From: JANMDN01 sp031376285
Lineage (GTDB): Bacteria; Actinomycetota; Thermoleophilia; Miltoncostaeales; Miltoncostaeaceae
DNA: 64,000 nucleotides
Assembly (NCBI GenBank): GCA_031376285.1
Contig: JANMDN010000075.1
Location: 1 to 64,000 of the forward strand
Direction of reading: 5' to 3'
Shown here piece by piece: positions 53,756 to 62,863 of this stretch (positions are counted from its first letter, which is position 1; every line of letters begins with the position of its first letter). Made by a program: the position numbers and the translations under genes. Under the pieces are notes generated by a model. It saw nothing but the letters and a program-made list of their open reading frames with translations, did no database searches and was not told where the DNA came from.

Positions 53756-54463
53756 TCAGCTCGCGCAGACCGCGTAGACGTTGCCGGTGATGTCACCGGA
53801 GATCTGCGAGGTCCCGATCGCAACCCAACGGTTCGGCGACGCCGAGGACTCGGGGATGGAAGCGCGGATCGTCGCCTGGGTCGTGTTCCCGATGTCAAAT
53901 CCGCCACCGACGACGGTCTCCCCGACGGCACAGAGTGATTGGACTTGGAAGGTCTGTCCAGGGGTGTTATTCGACACGAACGGCGTGTCGACCCGACGGA
54001 ACGTGCCGCCGCCGCCACCGCCTCCACCGCCAGCCGGTCCAGCGGGCCCCTGCGGCCCCTCGACGCCTTGCAGGCCTTGGGCGCCCTGTGGCCCGGTCGC
54101 TCCGCGAGCGCCGGCTGGCCCTTGTGGCCCCGCTGGGCCCTCCGCCCCGGACGAACCGGTGTCGCCTTTCGCACCCGTCGCACCCGTCGCCCCGGTCGAA
54201 CCGCTGGTGCCGTTCGAGCCGCTGGTCCCACTGGAACCGGTGGAGCCGTTCGAGCCCTGGGATCCGGTGGCCCCAGTCGACCCGACCTGCGCCGTCAGCT
54301 CCTTGAACTTCTTTTCGAGGGCGGTCACGCGCTTTGCGATCGGGGTGGTCTTCGGCTTCGCCTTGGCTTTTGTGGCGGAGGTCGCGGCGGTCGCGGCGAT
54401 TCCGCCTCCGATCAGACCACAGGCGGCGAGGATGACAAACGGCCGCTGAGAGCGGGGCTGCAT
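53756..54463 (-). CDS. exported collagen-like (Gly-X-Y) repeat protein
   Basis: A 235-residue protein. The N-terminus has a signal-like stretch (residues 8-27, FVILAACGLIGGGIAATAAT), a Lys-rich part and a coiled-coil-like segment (TALEKKFKELTAQ). A Gly-X-Y region follows, residues 61-144, 28 unbroken triplets. The first half is Ser/Thr/Asn/Ala-rich (GSTGATGSQGSN), the second Pro/Gln-rich (GPAGPQGPAGARG, GLQGVEGPQGP). After a run of nine Gly comes a globular C-terminal domain with TFQVQSLCAVGETVVGGGFD and two Cys, similar to C-terminal domains of other bacterial collagen-like proteins. ATG 54463 has GGAGGT upstream. Probably a trimeric surface protein. Confidence 0.85.
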   Translation of the reverse strand: MQPRSQRPFVILAACGLIGGGIAATAATSATKAKAKPKTTPIAKRVTALEKKFKELTAQVGSTGATGSQGSNGSTGSSGTSGSNGTSGSTGATGATGAKGDTGSSGAEGPAGPQGPAGARGATGPQGAQGLQGVEGPQGPAGPAGGGGGGGGGTFRRVDTPFVSNNTPGQTFQVQSLCAVGETVVGGGFDIGNTTQATIRASIPESSASPNRWVAIGTSQISGDITGNVYAVCAS

Positions 54464-54598
54464 TGGGTGACCTCCGTGTCACGAAACGACGGTGCTGGCG
54501 CGAACCCGTCCATGCGCCCGCAAGGTGGGTATCGGCGGATTACCCGCTCGTGCGCGATCGCGCACGATGGCGTAGCGCTCCCCGCCACCCCGCCCGGC

Positions 54599-55033
54599 TC
54601 AGGTCCGTGGGATCTCCTCACCAGTTTCCGGGTCGATGCGGATGCCATCCATGATTCCGTCCCCGGGGGGCGCTCCGACGATCATCCAGCTCGCGTCCCG
54701 GTCCGTCGTGTTCACGATCCGACGGCTGGTGTCCTTGGACACTCGAAGCCAGTCACCGTCGTCCATCGTGACCATCTCACCCTCGACGTCCACGGTCTGT
54801 GGGCCGCCGGAGAGCAGGTGGTAGATCTCCTCCTGCGTCTTGTGCCGGTGGAGCGGCATCGCGCCGCCGGCCGGGAAGCGCCACATACGGAGGGTCATCG
54901 AGGCGCTGCCGAGCGCGCCTGCGACATCCCGCGAGAAGGCACCGCCACCTCGTCGCTCCTTTTCCTCGACGTCCTCTGTCGAAACACGCACCGCGCCGTC
55001 GCTTGCCACCTGAGACCTCCGGTTCGTGGTCAC
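54599..55033 (-). CDS. cupin domain protein
   Basis: A 144-residue single-domain cupin. Motif 1 is MPLHRHKTQEEIYHLLSG (two His and Glu for metal), and motif 2 lies in GDWLRVSKDTSRRIVNTTD. The family includes many small metalloproteins (isomerases, oxygenases, sugar-binding regulators); no substrate is apparent. GTG 55033 lies 8 nt after a TACGAT box. Confidence 0.85.
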   Translation of the reverse strand: MTTNRRSQVASDGAVRVSTEDVEEKERRGGGAFSRDVAGALGSASMTLRMWRFPAGGAMPLHRHKTQEEIYHLLSGGPQTVDVEGEMVTMDDGDWLRVSKDTSRRIVNTTDRDASWMIVGAPPGDGIMDGIRIDPETGEEIPRT

Positions 55034-55041
55034 TCCGAGCG

Positions 55042-55047
55042 ATCGTA
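55042..55047 (-). promoter_or_regulatory. -10 box (TACGAT), leaderless promoter of the cupin gene
   Basis: On the minus strand TACGAT, 8 nt, GTG at 55033. Confidence 0.4.
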
Positions 55048-55099
55048 GCGGAGCGCCGTCGCTTGGTCCGCGACGTCGGTTCCGAGGGCGCGTGTCGCC

Positions 55100-55807
55100 T
55101 CAGGCGTCGCCGAAGAGCACGGGCTCAAGGCCGAGGGTAAGACCTGGACGCTCCCGCACCGCTCGCACCGCGGCGAGGACGCCCGGCATGAAGCTCGTTC
55201 GGCTGAGCGAGTCGTGCCGAATCGTGAGCGTCTCACCGAGGCCACCGAGGATGACCTCCTGATGCGCGACAAGGCCGGGAAGGCGGACCGAGTGGATCGG
55301 GACGTCACCGTCCATGAGGCTCGCGGTGAGGAGGGCGGTGCCGGAGGGGGCGTCGAGCTTCTGGTCGTGATGGAGTTCGATGATCTCGGCCTTGCCCATG
55401 TGGCGAGATGCTTCGGCGGCAAAACGCATCATGAGGACTGCCCCGATGGCGAAGTTCGGGGCGATCAGGAGGTTCGCCGGTCCGGACTCGGCGAGCGCTT
55501 TCAGCTCAGCCAACTGCGAGGCGCTCAACCCGGTCGTGCCAACCACCGAGTGAACGCCGGCCCGAAGGAGCGTCTGGACATTGGCGAACACGACGTGGGG
55601 TTGTGTGAAGTCCACCGCGACCTGTGCGGTTCGGCCCGTGAGGGCGTCGTCGATGCTCCGGAAACGACCCTCGCCGGGAGTAAGGAGCGGATCGACCTGG
55701 GCCGCGACGATGGTGTCAGGGGCGTCGCCGACCGCCGTCACGACCGCCTGCCCCATCCGTCCAAGCGCACCAGACACGAGAACCCGGATCGGGTCGCCGG
55801 CCACCAC
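55100..55807 (-). CDS. dapB: 4-hydroxy-tetrahydrodipicolinate reductase
   Basis: A 235-residue NAD(P)H reductase, second step of DAP synthesis. Nucleotide-binding IRVLVSGALGRMGQAVV (GxxGRMG), VAVDFTQPHVVFANV, and the active-site block ELHHDQKLDAPSGTA (near residues 143-157) are intact. The usual length is 240-270; this is at the short end with no missing motif. GTG start at 55807. Separate from dapA by the collagen-like and cupin genes. Confidence 0.96.
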   Translation of the reverse strand: MVAGDPIRVLVSGALGRMGQAVVTAVGDAPDTIVAAQVDPLLTPGEGRFRSIDDALTGRTAQVAVDFTQPHVVFANVQTLLRAGVHSVVGTTGLSASQLAELKALAESGPANLLIAPNFAIGAVLMMRFAAEASRHMGKAEIIELHHDQKLDAPSGTALLTASLMDGDVPIHSVRLPGLVAHQEVILGGLGETLTIRHDSLSRTSFMPGVLAAVRAVRERPGLTLGLEPVLFGDA

Positions 55808-56044
55808 GGTCTAGCGGTCTGTCGTCAAAATAGCGAGGCGGTTGCGACGGCTGCGACGCGTCGCGACGTCGCGTCCTTGGTTCTCCGAATATTCCCGATA
55901 TGCAGGAAACACTGCGTCCTCTTGCGCGTCGGCTTGAGCCGACGCTTCAGACGATGGGCGCACCTGGCGGTGCGTCCATCTGTGCTCGGTCTCGCTCGCA
56001 ACCGACACGCCACTTCGAAGACCGACCACTAGAGAATCAACCAT
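55808..56044. other. 237-bp gap, no gene recognised
   Basis: A 77-codon open frame here is Arg/Ser-rich and unlikely to be a gene. TTGACG lies about 25 bp upstream of dapB but no matching -10 was found. Confidence 0.35.
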
Positions 56045-57340
56045 CTAGGCTACCGCGGAGAGGGCTGGGGAGAGCTTGGCGGTGGCCGCTTCGACGAGGG
56101 CTCGGCTCGGACCGATGGCCGCGGCGCAAAGCCGTTCCGGGCTCCAGAACTCGGCGGCGAGCGCCTGGATGTCGCTTGCAGAGACGACCTCGATTCGCTC
56201 GATCAGATCGTCGATTGCCAGGAGCTCCGACCCGGTCAGCGTCGCGCGACCGACGCGGTTCATTCGGGTGCCGGGGCTTTCAAGGCCGAGTACCACCCGC
56301 CCCTTCAAGTGCTCCTTCGCACGGCGCAGCTCGTCCGGGGCGACCGGCTCGTCCCCGATTCGCTTTAGCTCGGTGGCGATAACCTCGCACGCAAGGCCGA
56401 GGTTGTCGCCTCGCGTGCCGACAAACACGCCGACCTGTCCACCGTCCTTGTAGCCGACGGTATAGCTCCCGACCGAATAGGCAAGGCCACGAACCTCGCG
56501 AATCTCCTGGAACAGGCGACTCGACATTGAGCCCCCGAGAATCGAATCGAGCAGGGCGTGCGCGTGGCGCCGCTCGTCGTCGCGGGAGATACCCGGCCCG
56601 GCGAGGCAGAGGTGGTACTGCTCGGTTGGGCGCTCGCGTACGAGGAGACGCGGCGACGTCGGCCGGGGAGGCACGACATCCGGCGCTCCATTTGCGACGG
56701 GAAGCTCGGTTAGCAGGCGCTCGGCGAGGCCGACAAGCTGATCATGGTCGAGGTTGCCGGCCGCGGCGACGACGACGTTCGGCGCGCAGTAGTGATGACC
56801 GTGGTAGCTCAAAATCGCGTCACGTGAGACCGAGCCGACGACTTCCGCCGTCCCGATCACAGGCCGTCCGAGCGGCTGGTCCGGGTACAGGGCCGTGGCC
56901 GCGAGGTCATGGACCAGGTCATCAGGGTCGTCCTCGTACATCGCGATCTCTTCGATCACGACCTCACGCTCTTGGTCCAAGTCGTGCAGCGACGGGCGCT
57001 GGACCATGTCGGCCATGACCTCGAACGCCTCGTCGACATGCGCGTCGAGCACCCGCGTGTAGACAAGCGTCGAGTCCCGTCCGGTGGCGGCGTTGATCTC
57101 GCCGCCGAGCCCGTCGAACACCTGGGCGATCTGTGCGGCCGAGCGCGTCGGCGTGCCCTTAAAGAGCAGATGCTCGATGAAGTGCGAGACGCCCGACTCC
57201 TGCGGGCGCTCGTACCGGGACCCGACTCCGATCCAGACGCCGAGCGCGACCGAGCGCAGGCCGGGCATGGCTTCGGAGACAATCCGAAGCCCGCCCGGAC
57301 CCGTGCTCAGCCGGATCCCGTCAGGTGGTGCGGGCGTCAG
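56045..57340 (-). CDS. M16 family zinc peptidase, apparently starting at CUG
   Basis: A 431-residue M16B peptidase (YmxG/PqqL-like). Inverted zinc motif HFIEH at about 53-57, followed by FKGTPTRSAAQIA, the second Glu in REVVIEEIAMYEDDP, and the C-terminal GGSMSSRLFQEIREVRGLAY that helps bind substrate. The family N-terminus (IRLSTGPGGLRIVSEAMPGL) starts before the first ATG (57268); the only usable codon upstream is CTG at 57340, overlapping the pnp stop as CTGA, with GAGG 7 nt before it. It follows pnp as in many actinobacteria and firmicutes. Confidence 0.92.
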   Translation of the reverse strand: MTPAPPDGIRLSTGPGGLRIVSEAMPGLRSVALGVWIGVGSRYERPQESGVSHFIEHLLFKGTPTRSAAQIAQVFDGLGGEINAATGRDSTLVYTRVLDAHVDEAFEVMADMVQRPSLHDLDQEREVVIEEIAMYEDDPDDLVHDLAATALYPDQPLGRPVIGTAEVVGSVSRDAILSYHGHHYCAPNVVVAAAGNLDHDQLVGLAERLLTELPVANGAPDVVPPRPTSPRLLVRERPTEQYHLCLAGPGISRDDERRHAHALLDSILGGSMSSRLFQEIREVRGLAYSVGSYTVGYKDGGQVGVFVGTRGDNLGLACEVIATELKRIGDEPVAPDELRRAKEHLKGRVVLGLESPGTRMNRVGRATLTGSELLAIDDLIERIEVVSASDIQALAAEFWSPERLCAAAIGPSRALVEAATAKLSPALSAVA

Positions 57341-59538
57341 GCTTCGTCCTCAACCGTCAACCGGCGGCGGCGGCGACGGCGACTGGCGGCGTCATCGTCA
57401 TCGGGATCGCCTCCGTTGTCGCTCTCGCTGGCACCCTCGCCAGCGCTCGAACCTTCGCTCCCGATGATCTGAAGTCCGATCCGGCCACGGGCCTTGTCGA
57501 CCTCGACGACGCGAACGTCGACGACGTCACCACGGTTGACGACATCCTCGACCTTGTCAACGCGGCCTGAGCCGAGGTTCGAGATGTGCAGCAGACCGTC
57601 GACGCCTTTGCTGAGCTCGACGAACGCCCCGAAGGTGGTCGTCTTGACAACCTTCGCCTGCATGTACGTGTCGCCGACCTCGACGTCTTTGGTCATCTGC
57701 CGGATGCGCTCGACACACGCATCGGCCTTGGCGCCGTCGACCCCGTAGACCGACACCGTTCCGTCGTCTTCGATGGAGATCTCGACGGCGAAATCGGCCT
57801 CGAGGCTGCGAATGGTCTCGCCGCCCTTGCCGATGACCATCCCGATCTTGTCCGGGTCGATCTTGACGGCCGTGATCCGAGGCGCCCACTCCGAGAGATC
57901 CTCGCGGGGCGAGTCGATGTGGGCCGCCATGATCGCGAGGATGTGCTCACGTCCGGCTTTTGCCTGTGACAACGCGTCGCGCATGATCTCGGTGGTCACA
58001 CCGCTGATCTTGATGTCCATCTGGAGCGCGGTAATGCCCTTTGTCGTGCCGGCGATCTTGAAGTCCATGTCGCCGAGGTGGTCCTCGTCGCCCTGGATGT
58101 CGGAGAGGATGATGTGGTCATCGCCCTCCTTGATCAGGCCCATCGCGATACCGGCGACCGGCCGGATGAGCTTCACACCCGCATCCAGCATGGCGAGCGT
58201 CGAACCGCAGACCGACGCCATCGACGACGACCCGTTTGACTCGAGCGTCTCGCTGACGAGGCGCAGCGTGTAGGGCAGCTCGTCGGCATCGGGGATCATC
58301 GGAAGCAGTGCCCGCTCTGCGAGCGCGCCGTGTCCGATGTCGCGGCGCTTCGGGCCACGCATCGGTCCGGCCTCACCGACCGAGTACGGCGGGAAGTTGT
58401 AATGGTGGATGTAGCGCTTCGTCGTCTCGATTCCAAGACCGTCGATGCGCTGCGCCTCCTTGGCGGTACCCAGCGCGAGGAGGGTCATTACCTGGGTCTC
58501 ACCGCGCGTGAAGAGTCCGGAGCCGTGGACACGCGGCGCAACGCCCGTGTGACACGTGATGGCCCGGATCTCGTCAGCCTTGCGGCCATCGGGGCGGTGC
58601 TTGTCGACGGCGATACGTCGGCGGATGATCTGCTTCTGGACCGCGTCGAACGCCGCGTTGAGGCTCTTGACATCATCAGAGGACGGCTCGCTTCCGAGGA
58701 TCTTCTCGGCGGCGGCGGCCCGTGCGGCGGACACCTTGTCGCGGCGCAGGAGCTTCGCCTGCTCCTTGGTCGCCTCCTCGATCAGGTCGACGGCGTCCTT
58801 TTCGACGCGGGCGAGCATCTCGGCGTCGACGGAGATCGGCTCGACTATCCACTTCTCCTTGCCGGCCTTCTTTGCGAGCTCGACCTGCGCGGCGCAGAGT
58901 TTGCGAATCTCGTCGTGCGCGATCGCGAGGGCTTCGAGCACGGCCTCCTCGTCGACCTCGTTCGCCCCGGCTTCAACCATCGAGATGGCCTCCGCCGTGC
59001 CCGCGACCATCAGGTCGAGGTCAGACTCTTCGATCTCTTGGAGCGTCGGGTTGACGATGAACTCGTCGTCGATCAGCCCAATACGGACTGCTCCGACGGG
59101 ACCGTTGAAGGGCAACTCCGAGAGCATCAGCGCGGCAGACGCACCGTTGATGCAGAGCACGTCGAACGCGTTGACCTGATCGACCGAGATCGTCGTCGCG
59201 ATGATCTGCGTCTCGTTCCGGTAGCCCTTGGGCCAGAGCGGGCGGATCGGACGGTCGGTCATCCGCGCGGTGAGGGTGGCCCGATCGCTCGGACGGCTCT
59301 CGCGCTTGATGAAACCACCGGGAATCTTTCCGACCGCATACATGCGCTCTTCGATGTCCACGGTCAGCGGAAAGAAGTCCGCTCCGGGGCGAGGCTCGCG
59401 CATTCCAACGGCCGTGACGAGCACCATGGTGTCGCCATTGCGTACCACGACAGATCCACTTGCCTGCTTGGCGAGGAGTCCCGTCTCGAACGAGATCAGC
59501 TGCTCGCCAATCTCCACCTCAATCTTTTCTACACCCAT
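57337..59538 (-). CDS. pnp: polyribonucleotide nucleotidyltransferase (PNPase)
   Basis: A 733-residue phosphorolytic 3'-5' exonuclease. Two RNase PH-like halves (FPLTVDIEERMYAVGKIPGG, RESRPSDRATLTARMTDRPI and later GETQVMTLLALGTAKEAQR, DVTAG... ASVCGSTLAMLDAGV) flank an all-helical linker. A KH domain (IGMVIGKGGETIRSLE) and S1 domain (GDTYMQAKVVKTTTFGAFVE) end it. ATG 59538 is chosen for its GGACAGGA site and the start VEKIEVEIGEQLISFETG. Downstream of rpsO, as usual. Confidence 0.96.
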   Translation of the reverse strand: MGVEKIEVEIGEQLISFETGLLAKQASGSVVVRNGDTMVLVTAVGMREPRPGADFFPLTVDIEERMYAVGKIPGGFIKRESRPSDRATLTARMTDRPIRPLWPKGYRNETQIIATTISVDQVNAFDVLCINGASAALMLSELPFNGPVGAVRIGLIDDEFIVNPTLQEIEESDLDLMVAGTAEAISMVEAGANEVDEEAVLEALAIAHDEIRKLCAAQVELAKKAGKEKWIVEPISVDAEMLARVEKDAVDLIEEATKEQAKLLRRDKVSAARAAAAEKILGSEPSSDDVKSLNAAFDAVQKQIIRRRIAVDKHRPDGRKADEIRAITCHTGVAPRVHGSGLFTRGETQVMTLLALGTAKEAQRIDGLGIETTKRYIHHYNFPPYSVGEAGPMRGPKRRDIGHGALAERALLPMIPDADELPYTLRLVSETLESNGSSSMASVCGSTLAMLDAGVKLIRPVAGIAMGLIKEGDDHIILSDIQGDEDHLGDMDFKIAGTTKGITALQMDIKISGVTTEIMRDALSQAKAGREHILAIMAAHIDSPREDLSEWAPRITAVKIDPDKIGMVIGKGGETIRSLEADFAVEISIEDDGTVSVYGVDGAKADACVERIRQMTKDVEVGDTYMQAKVVKTTTFGAFVELSKGVDGLLHISNLGSGRVDKVEDVVNRGDVVDVRVVEVDKARGRIGLQIIGSEGSSAGEGASESDNGGDPDDDDAASRRRRRRRLTVEDEA

Positions 59539-59650
59539 TTCGTCGTCCTGTCCTCTGCCCTGCGACTGCGCAGGGCGCGTCGTCGGCACCGCGGTCTGCG
59601 GCGCCCTTCGTTACTGCGACGCGACCCATCGTGGGCCGCCCATTGGTCGG

Positions 59651-59917
59651 CTACCTGCGAAGTCCGAGCGATTTGGTCAGCTCGCGGTAGCCCTCGAGGT
59701 CGCTGCGCTGCAAGTAGGAAAGCAGGCGGCGCCTGCGACCCACGAGCATCAGCAACCCGCGTCGAGAGTGGTGATCCTTCTTGTGCGTACGCAGATGCTC
59801 GGTGAGCTGGTTGATCCGCTCGGTCAGCATCGCGACCTGCACCTGCGGGGAGCCCGTGTCGGTCTCATGCCGCCGGTACCCCTCCATGGCACGGTTCTTC
59901 TCGTCCGTGGAAAGCAT
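59651..59917 (-). CDS. rpsO: 30S ribosomal protein S15
   Basis: An 88-residue S15: [60 protein letters not shown] and [11 protein letters not shown], all conserved. ATG with AAGGATGACG upstream. It binds the 16S rRNA three-way junction and starts assembly of the small-subunit platform. Followed by pnp. Confidence 0.98.
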   Translation of the reverse strand: MLSTDEKNRAMEGYRRHETDTGSPQVQVAMLTERINQLTEHLRTHKKDHHSRRGLLMLVGRRRRLLSYLQRSDLEGYRELTKSLGLRR

Positions 59918-60021
59918 TTCGTCATCCTTCGCTCAGCCTCGGCGCAGCCACAGCCGCATCCGGGTCGTTGTCGTTCGCGGTCCATCGACGCGCTGCGCCA
60001 ACGTTGGACCGGCCCGTGAGA

Positions 60022-61020
60022 CTAGCAGGGTGTGGCGGACGCCTCTGGACCGTGCTTACCGGCGTCCCCGGCCAGGATCGTTCGGACCACCACGACGTCC
60101 TGTTTGATCTGCGCGACAAGGGCGTCGGCATCGTCGAAGCGGCGTTCGTCGCGAACCCGCCCATGGAGCTCCAAACGCAGGTTTTGGCCGTAGAGATCAC
60201 CGCCGGCGTAGTCGAGGAGGTGCGCCTCGATCCGAAGCGTCGGCCGCTCGGGCCCTCCGGTTGGCTCGACAAAGGTCGGGACGACACCGATGTTGATCGC
60301 TGCCGGCTCGCGACCATGCGCGAGAACGGCGACCCCCGCGTAGACGCCCCTCCCGGGAACCGCGGCATCGGGGGGCTCGACGGTCATGTTGGCCGTCGGC
60401 ACGCCGATCGCGCGCCCCCGGTGATCGCCGTGAACCACGATTCCTTCGAGCACATGTGGCCGCCCCAGGAGCATTCGCGCCTCCTCGACGTGGCCCTGGG
60501 CGATCAGGCGTCGGATACGAGTCGATGAGATCGGCTTGGCGTCGTCTGAGGAGATGAGGTCAGCCCCTTCGACCGAAAGACCGAGTGAGCGCCCAACATC
60601 GCGCATCACCGCAACCGTGCCCGACCCGCCATGGCCGAACCGGAAGCCCTCACCGACAACAATCACGTCGGCGCCGATCGGCGCCGACGTCAGGAGTTCG
60701 ACGAAGCGGTCAGCCCGCACCCGGGAGAAGCTCCGGTTGAACGGAATGATCAGCAGCTCGTCAACGCCGAGGCGCTCGATCAGCGCGCACTTCAGCGCGA
60801 GACCAGTCAGCGTGCTGGTCCTCACCTCGGGCCGAAGCACCTTGATCGGGCTCGGATGGAAGGTCACAACCATTGAGCGAAGCCCTCGGTCACCGGCAAG
60901 CGACACGGCGCGGCCGATGATTGCCTGATGGCCGCGGTGCACGCCATCGAAGGTCCCGATCGCCACCACACGGCGGGGTCCCCCGAGGGGGAGCTCGCCG
61001 ATCGAGTGGTACCGCTTCAA
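60022..61020 (-). CDS. ribF: bifunctional riboflavin kinase/FAD synthetase
   Basis: A 332-residue enzyme making FMN and FAD. The N-terminal adenylyltransferase has VVAIGTFDGVHRGHQAII (GTFDGVHxGH) and ISSTRIRRLI; the C-terminal kinase has GVPTANMTVEPPDAAVPGRG (PTAN) and GRVRDERRFDDADALVAQI. All motifs are complete. Its ATG overlaps the truB stop by 4 nt. Confidence 0.96.
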   Translation of the reverse strand: MKRYHSIGELPLGGPRRVVAIGTFDGVHRGHQAIIGRAVSLAGDRGLRSMVVTFHPSPIKVLRPEVRTSTLTGLALKCALIERLGVDELLIIPFNRSFSRVRADRFVELLTSAPIGADVIVVGEGFRFGHGGSGTVAVMRDVGRSLGLSVEGADLISSDDAKPISSTRIRRLIAQGHVEEARMLLGRPHVLEGIVVHGDHRGRAIGVPTANMTVEPPDAAVPGRGVYAGVAVLAHGREPAAINIGVVPTFVEPTGGPERPTLRIEAHLLDYAGGDLYGQNLRLELHGRVRDERRFDDADALVAQIKQDVVVVRTILAGDAGKHGPEASATPC

Positions 61021-61895
61021 CTGAGCCCCACTTCGACGCGAACGATCCCGGAGCCATCGCAGCGGCCAACGGCGATCAGCACACCTTCGGCCGCAAGCAC
61101 GAGCGGTCCTGCTGGGGACCCATCGGCGAGGGGTCGACCGTGGGCGACGTCCACCGCCTCCGGACCAGTGAGCTCGCGCATCGGCAGGTGAGCCAGCCCG
61201 TCAAGGAGCGGCAGCCCATCGTCCGTACAGATCGCCTCGAGCGTCGTGGCATCGTTGATTGCCATCGCCCCCACGTGTGTACGCCGCAGCGCCTCGCAGT
61301 ATCCACCGCACCCGAGCGCCTCACCGAGGTCGGTCGCGATCTGGCGGATGTAGGTGCCGCTCGAGCAGTGGACGCTGAGATCGACCCATTCGAGGTCGGG
61401 ATGCTGGTCCATGACCTGCAGATCGTGAATGACGACAGACCGGGTGGGCCGCTCGGGGGCCTCGCCGCGGCGCACTCGGCGGTAGAGCCGCTCGCCATCG
61501 ACGCGCACCGCCGAAAGGCCGGGCACTTGCTGGTCGATGGACCCCGTGAGCGTCGCGAGGGCGCCCGCAAGATCGCCCGACGACGCGCGGACACCGCTGA
61601 GTTCGATGGGGCCCTCGGGGTCGCCGGTCGCTGATCTTGCCCCGAGACGAACCCTGGCGTCGTAACGCTTGTCCAGGCCGACGAGGTAGCGCACGAGGCG
61701 CGTGGATCTCCCTGAGAACGCGACGAGGAGTCCGGTGGCAAAAGGGTCAAGCGTTCCCGCATGCCCAACGCGAGGCCGACCGGGGAGGCGTCGCCGAAGC
61801 CTCCAGACGACGTCGTGCGAAGTCAGGCCAGCGGGTTTGTCGACGAGCCACAGATGTCCACTGTCGACGTGAACCGGCGCCTCTCGGTTCGTCAA
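61017..61895 (-). CDS. truB: tRNA pseudouridine(55) synthase
   Basis: A 292-residue enzyme that makes psi-55 in the T loop. Catalytic Asp50 in GHAGTLDPFATGLL; other motifs are WLVDKPAGLTSHDVVWRLR, KRYDARVRLG, and VHCSSGTYIRQIATDLGEAL. The C-terminal PUA-like region ends near residue 290. It overlaps the DHH phosphoesterase gene by 4 nt upstream. Confidence 0.96.
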   Translation of the reverse strand: MTNREAPVHVDSGHLWLVDKPAGLTSHDVVWRLRRRLPGRPRVGHAGTLDPFATGLLVAFSGRSTRLVRYLVGLDKRYDARVRLGARSATGDPEGPIELSGVRASSGDLAGALATLTGSIDQQVPGLSAVRVDGERLYRRVRRGEAPERPTRSVVIHDLQVMDQHPDLEWVDLSVHCSSGTYIRQIATDLGEALGCGGYCEALRRTHVGAMAINDATTLEAICTDDGLPLLDGLAHLPMRELTGPEAVDVAHGRPLADGSPAGPLVLAAEGVLIAVGRCDGSGIVRVEVGLS

Positions 61896-62863
61896 CGAGC
61901 GCCCTCGATCGCGCCGTCGAGCCAGGTCAGGACCTCGTCGATGCCGCCCGGGACCGTGCAGCCGGCAGCGGCGGCGTGGCCCCCGCCACCGTGCTGACGC
62001 GCGATTGCCGACACATCAAGCGCCCCGTCGCGAGCGCGCAGCGACACACGCCAGCTGGTCTCGGCGGCGTCGCCAGGCCGAACGAGCGCGGAAATCGATA
62101 CGCCGCGCAGGCCGCGCAGCAGCTCGACGATTCCCTCGGCGTCGTCGGTCCCCGCGGCGGCGATGTCCACGCTTCGGAGCACAGCCCGAGCGTAACGGGC
62201 CGCTTCGTTCAAGTGGAGGGAGGCGATGGCCCGACCCGTCAGGCGAGCCGACTCGACCGATCGATCCTCATACAACCGACTGTGGAGGGCAGGGGCATCG
62301 ACGCCCGTAGAGAGGAGTCTGCCAACCGTCTCGTGGCTGGTCGGCGTCGCGTTCGAGTAGCCAAAGCGGCCGGTATCGGTGACGATCCCGACATACAGCG
62401 GTGCGGCGACCGCGGCGGTCATCGGGAGGCTCCCGAGCGCGATCAACTGCGCGACGATCTCGGCGGTGCTCGATGCCTCGGAGACGATCAGATTCCAGGC
62501 GCCGAAGGCGGTGTTGTCGTGGTGATGGTCGATGTTGACGACTGACGCGAACGCGCCGCGCGCGTCGTTCGGGTCGAGCCGCGCCTCGGACGCACAGTCA
62601 AGCGCGATCAACATTCGCTCACCGGCATCTGCCGGCACGTCTGACGCAAAGGTCTCGCTCGGGGAAAGGAGAAATCGCAGGTCGTCCGGGACGCAGTCGC
62701 CGTCGGTGTGCCAGAGGACGACGTCTATGCCATGGGCGCGCAGCGAGCGGGCCAGGCCGATGGCCGAACCGATGGCGTCACCGTCTGGATTGCGGTGGGT
62801 CGCGATGGCGACCCGCAAGTCGGGCGTTCGTAGCGCTGCGACGATACGCTCGGCGCTCGTCAC
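61892..62863 (-). CDS. nrnA: DHH/DHHA1 phosphoesterase (NrnA-like nanoRNase/pAp phosphatase)
   Basis: A 323-residue protein: IATHRNPDGDAIGSAIGLA (motif I), MLIALDCASEARL (motif II), VVNIDHHHDNTAFG (the DHH motif, here DHHHDN) and LYVGIVTDTGRFGYSN (motif IV), then the DHHA1 domain ending QHGGGGHAAAAGCTVPG, which binds substrate. It degrades 2-5 nt RNA pieces and 3'-phosphoadenosine 5'-phosphate. GTG 62863 overlaps the rbfA stop by 4 nt. Confidence 0.94.
   Translation of the reverse strand: MTSAERIVAALRTPDLRVAIATHRNPDGDAIGSAIGLARSLRAHGIDVVLWHTDGDCVPDDLRFLLSPSETFASDVPADAGERMLIALDCASEARLDPNDARGAFASVVNIDHHHDNTAFGAWNLIVSEASSTAEIVAQLIALGSLPMTAAVAAPLYVGIVTDTGRFGYSNATPTSHETVGRLLSTGVDAPALHSRLYEDRSVESARLTGRAIASLHLNEAARYARAVLRSVDIAAAGTDDAEGIVELLRGLRGVSISALVRPGDAAETSWRVSLRARDGALDVSAIARQHGGGGHAAAAGCTVPGGIDEVLTWLDGAIEGAR

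Noticed and set aside
53781..54449. Pro-rich plus-strand frame opposite the collagen-like gene
   Set aside because: It is the mirror of the Gly-X-Y repeats (GGN gives NCC Pro), and the minus-strand reading has a ribosome site, signal segment and globular domain.
58330..59805. 491-codon plus-strand open frame
   Set aside because: Antisense to pnp; a mirror frame of a high-GC gene with no recognisable domain.
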